Assembly (NCBI GenBank): GCA_963665785.1
Contig: OY762456.1
Coordinates: 2,232,001 to 2,296,000 of the forward strand
Origin: UBA7455 sp026713185
GTDB taxonomy: Bacteria > Pseudomonadota > Gammaproteobacteria > Pseudomonadales > Azotimanducaceae
DNA: 64,000 nucleotides
Reading direction: 5' to 3'
Shown: positions 45,045 to 53,615 of the stretch, piece by piece
How the letters are laid out: every line of letters starts with the position of its first letter
Position numbering within the stretch: position 1 is the first letter of the stretch
Translations under genes and position numbers: made by a program
Notes under the pieces: generated by a model
What the model saw: only the letters and a program-made list of their open reading frames with translations
Databases searched by the model: none
Told to the model about the DNA's origin: nothing

Positions 45045-46328
45045 TCAGGCGAGTACATCAACGATGGCGTTGGTCAACCGGGTTAGATCCTCACGGGAAA
45101 TAATGTATGGGGGCATAATGTACACCAGTTTACCAAAAGGCCTTATCCAAACTCCTCTTTGTACAAATTTTTTCTGCAGATCGCCGACATCTACAGGATT
45201 GTGGCATTCCACCACGCCAATGGCCCCCAGTACCCGCACATCAGCAACACCGGATATTGTCAGGCAGCTTGCAAGTTCTTCACGGAGTTGAGATTCGATA
45301 TGGGATACACGTTCCTGCCAATGACTGTTGAGCAGTAAATTTACACTTGCAAAGGCAACGGCGCAGGCGAGGGGGTTAGCCATGAATGTAGGTCCATGCA
45401 TGAAAACTCCCGTGACTCCGGAAGAAATGCCGTCACTGACTTTCGTATTGGTCAGGGTAGCGGCAAGGCTCATGTACCCGCCAGTAAGCCCTTTGCCGAT
45501 ACACATTATATCGGGTTCAATGCCGGCATGTTCACAGGCAAACATTTTACCCGTTCGTCCAAATGCAGTTGCGATTTCGTCAAGAATCAGCAGTGTGTTG
45601 AATTCATCGCACAGTTCCCGGACTCGCTGCAGGTAGACGGGTGAATAGATACGCATACCACCAGCCCCCTGAACCACCGGTTCCAGAATCACTGCACAGG
45701 TTTCTGAATGGTGGTCAGCCAGGAGCTGCCGCAACGGTTCGATGTCCGATTCGATAAACGGTTCTTCAAACCGGCAACCAGGCGCCGGTGCAAAATAATG
45801 TTGGGGTAGCATATGGGTGAACATCTCGTGCATACCGGTAACCGGGTCGCAAACCGACATGGCGGCAAAAGTATCGCCGTGATAACCGGACCGGATCGTC
45901 AACAGGCGGGACTTCTGTGGCTGACCCAGTGCATACCAGTACTGAACTGCCATTTTGATGGCGACTTCTACGGAAACCGAGCCGGAATCCGAAAAGAAAA
46001 TTTTATTCAGCGATGCCGGCGCAAGATCCAGCAGAAGTTCTGCCAGTTGAATGGCGGGTTGATGCGTTATGCCTCCGAACATGACGTGTGACATGCGGTC
46101 GATCTGTTGAATAACTGCTTCATTCAAGACCGGATGGTTATAACCGTGAATAGCCGCCCACCATGAAGACATACCGTCAATGAGTTCCTGGCCATTCGAG
46201 AGCTTAAGTCGTACACCGGATGCGGAGACCACTGGATATACAGGCAGAGGATCATGCATGGAAGTATAGGGATGCCAGATCTGTTCACGGTCCAGGGCCA
46301 GCCATTTCTCGTCGAAAAGTTCGTGCAT
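45045..46328 (-). CDS. bioA: Adenosylmethionine-8-amino-7-oxononanoate aminotransferase
   Basis: This 427-residue class III aminotransferase uses S-adenosylmethionine as amino donor to make 7,8-diaminopelargonate. GMSSWWAAIHGYNHP at the N-terminus is specific to BioA. The PLP lysine is in CIGKGLTGGYMSLAATLT. It is the first gene of bioAFD. The divergent gap to the F420-type reductase gene (about 254 bases) must hold both promoters. I found no convincing BirA operator there. bioC and bioH for the pimeloyl moiety are not in the window. Confidence 0.95.
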   Translation of the reverse strand: MHELFDEKWLALDREQIWHPYTSMHDPLPVYPVVSASGVRLKLSNGQELIDGMSSWWAAIHGYNHPVLNEAVIQQIDRMSHVMFGGITHQPAIQLAELLLDLAPASLNKIFFSDSGSVSVEVAIKMAVQYWYALGQPQKSRLLTIRSGYHGDTFAAMSVCDPVTGMHEMFTHMLPQHYFAPAPGCRFEEPFIESDIEPLRQLLADHHSETCAVILEPVVQGAGGMRIYSPVYLQRVRELCDEFNTLLILDEIATAFGRTGKMFACEHAGIEPDIMCIGKGLTGGYMSLAATLTNTKVSDGISSGVTGVFMHGPTFMANPLACAVAFASVNLLLNSHWQERVSHIESQLREELASCLTISGVADVRVLGAIGVVECHNPVDVGDLQKKFVQRGVWIRPFGKLVYIMPPYIISREDLTRLTNAIVDVLA

Positions 46329-46582
46329 TTATAGTTCCAAGTTAAACACAGGGATGGCAATCTAACACCAAAACAGTAATGCTTTGAAGTCCCTGTGATG
46401 ATCAATGGGCAGCAGCAGTCTTCTCAAGCTGAGCATTTCACACTGAAGACAGCCGTACAACTTCCTCTTTTATCCGGAAACAGGGGGTATAGTGTGTTGT
46501 TAGATGCATGTTTGTGTTGTACATTCAATGCCACGAAAAGGATGATCAGTCCGAAATTCTTGCCAGACGGAGTTTAATCAAG

Positions 46583-47017
46583 ATGGTTGAATATATCCCA
46601 ACTCCCATCAAGTGGGTTCGTGAACAGATTGAAAAATACGAATCAAGTGGAGGTACTGAAGGCACCACGCTGTTGGATACTGGTTTGCCTTGTATCATCG
46701 TAACTCACAAGGGTAACAGGTCCGGTGTGATTAGAAAGACGGCATTGATGCGGGTCAAGGATGCCGATAACTACATTCTGATTGGTTCCAAAGGTGGCGC
46801 CCCTAAAAATCCGGTGTGGGTATATAATCTCCGCAAGCATGGTGATGTTGAAATACGTGATGGAACTGAAGTTTTCAGTATGCGGGTTCGAGAAGTAGTG
46901 GACGATGCGGAACGGGCAAGAGTCTGGGCAATCGGTGTCGAGGCTTTCCCGCCTTATGAAGACTACAGGAAAAAGACTGCGCGCAAGATCCCGGTATTTA
47001 TTGCTGAACCCGTCTAG
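46583..47017 (+). CDS. F420-type nitroreductase/quinone reductase (Ddn-like, DUF385)
   Basis: This 144-residue split-barrel protein belongs to the deazaflavin-dependent nitroreductase family. IVTHKGNRSGVIRKTALMRVKD, LIGSKGGAPKNPVWVYNL and FPPYEDYRKKTARKIPVF are the family blocks. Relatives in mycobacteria use reduced F420 to reduce quinones and nitro compounds. Whether this organism makes F420 is not shown by the window, and some proteobacterial members may use other flavins. The ATG at 46583 follows ACGGAG at a spacing of 10; a longer upstream frame is unlikely to be coding. Confidence 0.82.
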   Translation: MVEYIPTPIKWVREQIEKYESSGGTEGTTLLDTGLPCIIVTHKGNRSGVIRKTALMRVKDADNYILIGSKGGAPKNPVWVYNLRKHGDVEIRDGTEVFSMRVREVVDDAERARVWAIGVEAFPPYEDYRKKTARKIPVFIAEPV

Positions 47018-47076
47018 GGATTCCTCTGAATGACGCTCTTCTATCAGTCAGGAAATGAACGTGTATCAGACTGACA

Positions 47077-48828
47077 ATGACCGGTAACCCGCTTCGTTCA
47101 AATTCCATAAGAGATATCCTGACTGTCTGGCTGCCCATTGTTTCCTGGTTGAGCCGGTATAGTCGTATTGATCTCCGTGCTGACCTGATTGCCGGCATTG
47201 TGGTTCTTTTTATAACAATCCCTCAGGTAATTGCCTACGCCTTCCTGGCCGGACTACCCCCTGAAGCCGGACTGTATGCCGCCTTGCTCGCCATGATCTG
47301 TTATGCAGCATTCGGTAGCAGCAGGACTCTCGCAGTAGGGCCCACGGCGATCATTGCCATGATGACTCTGGAAGTTGCGTCTGAGATGGGTACTCCGGGC
47401 ACGGCAGATTATGCTCTGGTCACCATCAAACTGGGTTTGGTAACCGGTCTTGTATTATTGCTGTTGCGTCTGGTGAATTTTGGGAATGTGATCAGTTTTC
47501 TGAGTCACGCTGTAGTGACTGGTTTCATCGCCGCGGCTGCGATCCTGATTATTGCCAACCAGATTCCGTCCATGGCAGGACTGCCATCTTCCACCGATAC
47601 CGGTCTGGCAGGGGTTTTTCAACATTTGGCCAGCAGTCAAAATGAGTTCAATGTGACGGCATTGGTCATTGCCGTCACAGCGCTGTTGATTCTGGTATTT
47701 TGCCGACTGCGACTGGAAACAGCTTTGCTGAAAGTCGGGATGAATGAGGTACAGGCTTCCAGTCTTACCCGATCGGCGCCCATGTATGTTGTGGTACTGG
47801 GAATACTGATAACAGTGATACTGAATCTGGATGATCAATATGCGTTACCGATCGTAGGTACGATACCCACTGCTTTGCCGGCATTGCACATGATTGACAT
47901 CTCCTTTGAAGAACTACGCCTCCTGATTCCATCTGCGTTGCTGATTGCCATGGTGATTTTTTTGGAAAGTACTTCCATAGGGTCGGCGATGGCGAGTAAA
48001 CGGCGGGAAAAAATCCAGCCAAATCAGGAACTGGTAGGTCTTGGCCTGGCAAATGTTGGGGCATCGCTGGCGGGAGGTTTCCCGGTCGCCGGAAGTTTTG
48101 TCCGCACTGGTGTCAACTTTACATCGGGAGCAAGAACACCTGTGGCTTCTCTGGTCACGGCAATTCTGCTGGCAGTGGTACTGTTGGGGTTTGCTCCGCT
48201 TTTTTACTATCTCCCAAAGGCAGTGCTGTCTGCAATTATCGTTATATCGGCATTACAGTTAATCGATATGGTCGCCATCCGCAAAATATTTTCCTTTAAT
48301 GTATCGGATGCCGTGACATTTTCCTTCACATTTCTGGCAGTTATCCTGTTGGGGGTAGAACCAGGTTTACTGATAGGCATCGCTGTTTCCTTCGTCTTGT
48401 TGATCAGAAGCAGTTCACGTCCACACATTGCCGTGGTTGGACGGGTAGCAAGCTCGGAACACTTCAGGAATATTCTCAGACATGAGGTTACTACCTCACC
48501 GATATTATTGGCGGTACGAATTGATGAAAGTCTGTATTTCGTCAATACCCGTTATATCGAAACATTTTTGTATAACGAGGTTGCCGACAAGCCGGAAATC
48601 AAACATGTGCTGATGATCTGTACCGCCACAAATTTCATCGATACCAGTGGTCTGGAGATGCTGGAAACATTATCAGAAAACCTGGAAGAGGTTGGTGTGA
48701 CGTTACATCTGGCTGAAGTGAAAGGTCCGGTGATGGACCGGTTACAGGAAACCGGTTTCTATAAACGGATGCAAGGCCAGGTTTTCTTTACCACCGATAT
48801 TGCATTTTCGGAACTCGCCGGGATTTGA
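47077..48828 (+). CDS. SulP/SLC26-family anion transporter with STAS domain
   Basis: This 583-residue transporter has about 12 membrane segments. The family signature is VLFITIPQVIAYAFLAGLPPEAGLYA. A C-terminal cytoplasmic STAS domain (about 440-560) contains ICTATNFIDTSGLEMLETL. SulP proteins exchange or import sulfate, bicarbonate or other anions, and the substrate here is not clear. Its stop codon TGA is the first part of a long inverted repeat, so the C-terminal end may have been altered by that element. Confidence 0.9.
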   Translation: MTGNPLRSNSIRDILTVWLPIVSWLSRYSRIDLRADLIAGIVVLFITIPQVIAYAFLAGLPPEAGLYAALLAMICYAAFGSSRTLAVGPTAIIAMMTLEVASEMGTPGTADYALVTIKLGLVTGLVLLLLRLVNFGNVISFLSHAVVTGFIAAAAILIIANQIPSMAGLPSSTDTGLAGVFQHLASSQNEFNVTALVIAVTALLILVFCRLRLETALLKVGMNEVQASSLTRSAPMYVVVLGILITVILNLDDQYALPIVGTIPTALPALHMIDISFEELRLLIPSALLIAMVIFLESTSIGSAMASKRREKIQPNQELVGLGLANVGASLAGGFPVAGSFVRTGVNFTSGARTPVASLVTAILLAVVLLGFAPLFYYLPKAVLSAIIVISALQLIDMVAIRKIFSFNVSDAVTFSFTFLAVILLGVEPGLLIGIAVSFVLLIRSSSRPHIAVVGRVASSEHFRNILRHEVTTSPILLAVRIDESLYFVNTRYIETFLYNEVADKPEIKHVLMICTATNFIDTSGLEMLETLSENLEEVGVTLHLAEVKGPVMDRLQETGFYKRMQGQVFFTTDIAFSELAGI

Positions 48829-48922
48829 ATAGTGGGGTCGGAGTAAAGTGCCGGAGTAAAACGCAACATTGCCGCCAAAGTGAGACGTTTTACTCCGGCA
48901 CTTTACTCCGACCCCACTATTC
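48827..48922. repeat. Perfect 37-bp inverted repeat between convergent genes
   Basis: Left arm 48827-48863 is exactly complementary to right arm 48886-48922, with a 22-base loop. The arms contain internally repeated GGAGTAAA words. The repeat holds the last bases of the sulP stop and the stop codon of the Nudix gene. As RNA it would form a very stable hairpin in either direction and could act as a bidirectional 3' end, although there is no T-run. It looks like a palindromic mobile unit (REP/MITE-like) rather than an ordinary terminator. Confidence 0.9.
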
Positions 48923-49456
48923 CGACCTGATGAGTACTTTGTAATCCAGCATGGTCTCTCTGATAAAGGTAAACCAGCCGTCAATCACATGCCCGGCAAG
49001 AACCAGGGGTAACCAGATATGATCGTCTTCCCACATTTCCTGATAGGGGATATCCTCAAGTGGGTACCAGAGTGGGATTGCCTCGTCTGTTTCAGTCGGT
49101 TCGCCGTTATAATCTGATGCTGTAAATATGTAGCCGTGGATGCGGGGCATATCCTCAGCATGGAAGAATAATTCCCCTGCGGATCTCACATTCAAAGGTG
49201 TAATGCACAGTTCCTCCATTGTCTCCCGGATTGCGCAATCTCTGGGTGTTTCACCCGGTTCCACCCGGCCACCAGGCCCATTGATTTTACCGGCGCCCAG
49301 GCCCCTTTTTTTACGAATCAGTAATATCCGGTCTGATTTGACGACGAACATGAGCGTTGCCACCTCTTCGGGCTCCCAGGAAGCCCAGTCTATGGATGCG
49401 ACTCGCTGCGAGGTCGTTGGTTCTTGGGGAGTGATTACTTCCATCTTATGATTCAA
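48917..49456 (-). CDS. Nudix hydrolase (MTH1/MutT-like)
   Basis: This 179-residue Nudix protein has the box GGRVEPGETPRDCAIRETME followed by EL, giving the GX5EX7REUXEE metal site. KKRGLGAGKINGPGG just before it resembles the nucleotide pocket of MTH1-type enzymes, which hydrolyse oxidised purine nucleoside triphosphates. The start could be 49456 or an ATG a few codons in (49444). Its stop codon lies in the right arm of the 37-bp inverted repeat. The substrate is inferred only. Confidence 0.85.
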   Translation of the reverse strand: MNHKMEVITPQEPTTSQRVASIDWASWEPEEVATLMFVVKSDRILLIRKKRGLGAGKINGPGGRVEPGETPRDCAIRETMEELCITPLNVRSAGELFFHAEDMPRIHGYIFTASDYNGEPTETDEAIPLWYPLEDIPYQEMWEDDHIWLPLVLAGHVIDGWFTFIRETMLDYKVLIRSE

Positions 49457-49633
49457 GTTCTTCCATGGGCGCTTTGGCTGTTCTCAAAATAAACGGATTT
49501 GAAATGCGAATACTAACATGCAGTTGATTCAGCGTACGTGCTTCCTGCGCATTGTAAAAATTGTTTAAAAAATCGTCAGAAAGTACTTGAAAATATCCTG
49601 ACAATCCCAATTTTAAGAACGAATTCAAAGTTT

Positions 49634-49662
49634 TTGACTCTAATAATTAACTGTTGAATATT
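49634..49662 (+). promoter_or_regulatory. Possible sigma-70 promoter of rpoH
   Basis: TTGACT (49634-49639) and AATATT (49657-49662) are separated by 17 bases, about 40 bases before the rpoH ATG. The -10 match is modest. A second candidate, TTGAAA near 49588, lies further upstream. The region is AT-rich, as expected of a promoter. Confidence 0.4.
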
Positions 49663-49702
49663 AATCATAGAGAGGATTCGAGAGAATAAAAGAGGTTACG
49701 AT

Positions 49703-50587
49703 ATGACGTCTATCGCCACTTTAGAGCATGCATCTGATCAGCATCTGCCGGCACTCAGTACAGGTAGTTTGCAGGGATACCTTGACACTGTACAGCGGAT
49801 TCCCGTTTTGGATAAGGACGAGGAAGTAAAATTGTTTCGTCGCTTCCAGGACGAGGATGATCTCGAAGCTGCACGCAGTATTGTCATGTCTCATCTTCGA
49901 TATGTCGTATTTATCGCACGTGGCTATACAGGATATGGATTACCCCTGGAAGACTTGATACAACAGGGAAATGTCGGATTGATGAAGTCAGTCAGGCGAT
50001 TCAGCCTTGATCACAAGGTACGTCTGGTTTCCTTTGCTGTGCATTGGATCAAGGCTGAGATCCATGAGTTTATTCTTAAAAACTGGAAAATCGTCAAGGT
50101 TGTCACTACCAAGGCACAGCGAAAACTGTTTTTCAACCTGCGAAAAACCAAGCAACGTCTTGGTTGGTTCAATCAGGAGGAAGTCGATCAGGTAGCAAAG
50201 ACTCTGGGTGTGAAACCCGGGGAAGTAATGGAAATGGAACGGCGTCTTACTGTCATTGATGAGCCTTTCGAGTCTGTAGACCCTGATGAGGATCATTTCC
50301 GACCTGGTCCCGCCGGTTATCTCACTGCCGGTGAGATAGAAGATCCGGCAATGCTGGCAGCAGATGAAGAAATCAGCGAAATGCAATCCAGGGACTTGCA
50401 GTCTGCTCTGGAATCTCTGGATGATCGGGCTCGTGACATTGTAACCAGTCGCTGGTTGATGGATTCAAAAACCGGACTCAGGGAACTTTCGGAGAAATAC
50501 GGCGTATCAATGGAACGGATCCGACAAATTGAGGCGCGCGCTTTTGAGAAAATGCAACCTTACCTGGAAGGGAGCTTCCAGGCATAG
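49703..50587 (+). CDS. rpoH: RNA polymerase sigma-32 factor RpoH
   Basis: This 294-residue heat-shock sigma factor directs transcription of chaperone and protease genes. Region 2 reads EDLIQQGNVGLMKSVRRF, and the RpoH box QRKLFFNLRK distinguishes it from other group 3 sigmas. Region 4 ends with GVSMERIRQIEARAFEKM, the helix-turn-helix for the -35 box. The genes usually found upstream of rpoH (ftsYEX) are absent here, and a Nudix gene is divergent. Control by mRNA structure or by DnaK is known for the family but cannot be judged here. Confidence 0.95.
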   Translation: MTSIATLEHASDQHLPALSTGSLQGYLDTVQRIPVLDKDEEVKLFRRFQDEDDLEAARSIVMSHLRYVVFIARGYTGYGLPLEDLIQQGNVGLMKSVRRFSLDHKVRLVSFAVHWIKAEIHEFILKNWKIVKVVTTKAQRKLFFNLRKTKQRLGWFNQEEVDQVAKTLGVKPGEVMEMERRLTVIDEPFESVDPDEDHFRPGPAGYLTAGEIEDPAMLAADEEISEMQSRDLQSALESLDDRARDIVTSRWLMDSKTGLRELSEKYGVSMERIRQIEARAFEKMQPYLEGSFQA

Positions 50588-50667
50588 AGGATCTTCCTCT
50601 GCAGGGGTGATCCTTTCCAGGTCAGTGTGTGTATCGAATCTGTACCGTCATTGCCGGTACCGTACTG

Positions 50668-50829
50668 GGAGGCTGTCCGAGAACTTAACTGACCTACTGC
50701 GAACAAGCCTGATTGGCCATATTTTCCGCTTATTTTCGTTCAATATATACAATATTTGCCTCAAATAACCAAAAAATATGACTCAATCAGTCTCGCCCTC
50801 GCTACGGTCGCAGTTCCCGGACAGCCTCC
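50668..50829. repeat. MITE-like element with 18-bp terminal inverted repeats
   Basis: This 162-base stretch is flanked by GGAGGCTGTCCGAGAACT (50668-50685) and its near-perfect complement (50812-50829, 17 of 18). It has no coding capacity and an AT-rich centre. The same terminal sequence recurs at 63981-63997. It lies in the 446-base gap between rpoH and the acyl-CoA dehydrogenase gene, where I see nothing else apart from a probable promoter region near 50.9-51.0 kb. Confidence 0.75.
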
Positions 50830-51033
50830 TGGTTAAGATTTGTTGCATGTTTTGTAATACTTCGACCCTGATCCGGATTGTTTGTCGAGCATGAGTGGCA
50901 TCTTTTCTTTAACTCTGGCATTGTAGTGCCGCGTGGAAAATACAGTTAATGACAACGGTCCAGGAAGAGGCGTTGCAGACCCTGTACTTGCAAATACAAT
51001 TCATATGATCAACCAATCGAGGAGGATTGGATA

Positions 51034-52281
51034 ATGCCGGATATTGAAAATGACCTGAATAATCTGGTTATGGCGGAGGAAGCCCAACCTCTGTTTGACC
51101 GGGTAAAAAAACACATCGATGAAAATGTTGAGCCTATTGTTGAAGAGTTCTATGCGCTCAATGAGGGCAAGGAAGATCGCTGGTCCTGGCATCCGAGGCA
51201 GCTTGAATTACTGGAAGGCGCCAAGCAGAAGGCAAAGGACAGTGGTTTATGGAACTTCTTTTTGCCGGATGCGGAAACCGGTGAAGGCTTGAAAAATCTG
51301 GACTATGCCTATCTTGCAGCGGAACTGGGCCGCCATCCTCTGTCTTCCGAGACATTGAATTGCAGCGCCCCGGACACCGGGAATATGGAGGTGCTCGAAC
51401 GGGTTGGTACACCGGAACAGAAAGAAAAGTGGCTGAAGCCATTGTTAAACGGTGAGATCCGGTCTGCTTTCGCCATGACCGAACCGGCACTGCCGTCTTC
51501 CGACGCCAAGAATATCAGCACACGAGCGGAACTTGATGGTGATGAATGGGTCATCAATGGAGAAAAATATTACATATCCGGTGCTGGAGATCCACGCTGC
51601 AAGATCATGATTACCATGGTAAAAACCAGTCCTGATGCAGCACCCAGCCGGCAACAGTCACAGATTCTGGTTCCCAAGGACACACCAGGCGTTAATATTC
51701 TTGGCCCAATGAATGTGTTTGGTAACGACGATGCGCCCCATGGTCATATGCACATCAAATTTGATAATGTGCGAGTGCCTAAAGAAAACATTCTGCTGGG
51801 AGAAGGCAAGGGTTTTGAGATATCCCAGGTACGTCTGGGACCAGGACGAATCCACCATTGCATGCGATCAATTGGTCAGGCAGAGAGAGCGCTGGAACTG
51901 ATGGTCAAACGAGCATCAACCCGGGTGGCATTCGGCAAGCCAATTATCAGACTTGGCAAAAACCTTGAAGTTGTGTCACGGGCGCGAATCGATATCGATG
52001 CCTGCAGACTCATGGTATTGCGAGCTGCCAAAGCCATGGATGTATTGGGAAACAAGGAAGCACGTGTGTATGTCAGTGCGGTGAAGGCCATGGTGCCTGA
52101 GATAACATGCCGCATCATAGACCAGGCAATCCAGATGCATGGCGCCACCGGTGTTTCACACTGGACACCTCTTGCGGGAATGTACACTGGTCAACGGACG
52201 TTGCGCATAGCTGATGGTCCGGATGAAGTACACCACATGGTTGTTGGACGTAACGAGGTGCAGAAGTACGGTTTGTGGTAG
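51034..52281 (+). CDS. Acyl-CoA dehydrogenase (ACAD10/11-like)
   Basis: This 415-residue FAD enzyme oxidises acyl-CoA at the alpha-beta position. AFAMTEPALPSSDAKNIST and the C-terminal IQMHGATGVSHWTPLAGMYTG with RTLRIADGPDEVH are typical. The closest family appears to be the C-terminal dehydrogenase of ACAD10/ACAD11. The catalytic acid expected in ACADs lies in DGPDEVH. GAGGA sits upstream of the ATG. An APH-type kinase like the N-terminal half of ACAD11 is encoded at 54.6-55.6 kb. Confidence 0.92.
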   Translation: MPDIENDLNNLVMAEEAQPLFDRVKKHIDENVEPIVEEFYALNEGKEDRWSWHPRQLELLEGAKQKAKDSGLWNFFLPDAETGEGLKNLDYAYLAAELGRHPLSSETLNCSAPDTGNMEVLERVGTPEQKEKWLKPLLNGEIRSAFAMTEPALPSSDAKNISTRAELDGDEWVINGEKYYISGAGDPRCKIMITMVKTSPDAAPSRQQSQILVPKDTPGVNILGPMNVFGNDDAPHGHMHIKFDNVRVPKENILLGEGKGFEISQVRLGPGRIHHCMRSIGQAERALELMVKRASTRVAFGKPIIRLGKNLEVVSRARIDIDACRLMVLRAAKAMDVLGNKEARVYVSAVKAMVPEITCRIIDQAIQMHGATGVSHWTPLAGMYTGQRTLRIADGPDEVHHMVVGRNEVQKYGLW

Positions 52282-52302
52282 GAAGCATGTTTCCTGGCAT
52301 TT

Positions 52303-53568
52303 ATGAAGCATAGACTCGATTCCATTGATGATAGTGAGTCATTGTATCGTGCAAAGGTAAAGTGGATATCCGATACCCTTTGTACAGGCCTGGGCAAGGT
52401 AGACTCTAGATTTGTCGAAGAGGCGATTCTGGGTATTACCGAAGGTGGTTCTGTACGCCTCACATCCATTAGCCGCGCTCTCAAGGAAAAGATCCCCCTG
52501 CATGCCACTCACAAGCGTCTGAGTCGAAACCTGGGTCATGAATCCATAGGTAAAGTGTTATTACAAAACTTGCTGAATCTCGGAGCCAGGCAAATCACGC
52601 AGGATTCACTGCTGGTTCTATACACAACAGATATTGAAAAAAAGTATGCGGAAAAGATGGCGTTCCTTGGAGATCTGGGAGATCAGGGAATGGATATCGA
52701 TAAAGGAGAAAGCAGAAAAGGTTACGAGGTCTGTGAGATTGTAGGCGCCGGTGACTTACAACCAACACTGTTAGCGGGTCCTGATGGGAAAGGACTGGAA
52801 TTACCACACCGTGATTTCGTTCCCCTGGCCCAGTCCATGTGGTCACGAAACGCACCGGACTACCTGGGAAGTTCACAACATATTCTCAATCTGGTGAAAG
52901 AGGTTCGCCGGGTCGTTGGTAACAGGGGAATCATTGTCACCAGTCAGCACCAGGATGATCATGCTCTGCTGAAACCCTGGGTTGAATCCGGGATTGATCG
53001 TTTTATCGCAGGACAGAAAATGGACAGCCGGTTACAGTACAAGAACGGCATCCATTCTGTATATGATCTGGTAGAGTGTTGCGATACTCCATACGGTGGC
53101 ACCGTGTTCCGACTGGGAGGCAACAGGGAAACAGGGATATTCATTCATTTTGGATTTCTTCCGGTACGTTTGCCCGAGGCGCCCGAACATCCTCTGTTCC
53201 TCGTTGTACTGAAAGGATTACATCGGCCACTGGCATTACTGACTAATGAACCCATGCGAAGAAACAGGAAAATTCTCCAGCAGAATCTTGAAGCTTACTT
53301 TGAACAGTGGCAGGTCAAGGCAACCAATCGATTCATTAAACTGGACTATCAGTTCACAGATATACGGGTGCTGACCTATGAGCGCCTTAAGAATATGGCT
53401 GCACTACTGCTGGTTACAGCGTATTTTGATTCTCTTTGGCCCAGCGGCAAAAGAACTCTGAAAGGTATCAGGTTTGAACAACGATATGGTGAACGGGATG
53501 TTTACGACTGGCATTCCATTGGAAGTTCAGAAGAGCTTGAATCAGACAATCAACATCAGCAGATATAG
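52303..53568 (+). CDS. IS4-like transposase homolog lacking catalytic residues
   Basis: This intact 421-residue protein aligns by motif with IS4-type DDE transposases: TTDIEKKYAEKM, KGYEVCEIVGA, FVPLAQSMWSRNAPDY, LFLVVLKGLH, RVLTYERLKNMAALL. Only the first catalytic Asp (TTD) is kept. The DRGGDR position reads VTSQHQDDHAL, and the RWxxEExxRFxKQ position reads QWQVKATNRFIKLDYQ, so the second Asp and the Glu appear lost. There are no terminal repeats, and it starts 21 bases after the acyl-CoA dehydrogenase stop. It looks like a domesticated transposase-derived DNA-binding protein, though a decaying transposase is possible. Confidence 0.75.
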   Translation: MKHRLDSIDDSESLYRAKVKWISDTLCTGLGKVDSRFVEEAILGITEGGSVRLTSISRALKEKIPLHATHKRLSRNLGHESIGKVLLQNLLNLGARQITQDSLLVLYTTDIEKKYAEKMAFLGDLGDQGMDIDKGESRKGYEVCEIVGAGDLQPTLLAGPDGKGLELPHRDFVPLAQSMWSRNAPDYLGSSQHILNLVKEVRRVVGNRGIIVTSQHQDDHALLKPWVESGIDRFIAGQKMDSRLQYKNGIHSVYDLVECCDTPYGGTVFRLGGNRETGIFIHFGFLPVRLPEAPEHPLFLVVLKGLHRPLALLTNEPMRRNRKILQQNLEAYFEQWQVKATNRFIKLDYQFTDIRVLTYERLKNMAALLLVTAYFDSLWPSGKRTLKGIRFEQRYGERDVYDWHSIGSSEELESDNQHQQI

Positions 53569-53615
53569 TTCCTTTCCCGGGTTGAATGACATCGGCTCTT
53601 CTCGCATGTTCCTGT

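Noticed and set aside
46347..46397. CACAGGGA ... TCCCTGTG inverted repeat between bioA and the F420-type gene
   Set aside because: Only 8 bp with a 35-base loop and no match to a known biotin operator; could easily be chance.
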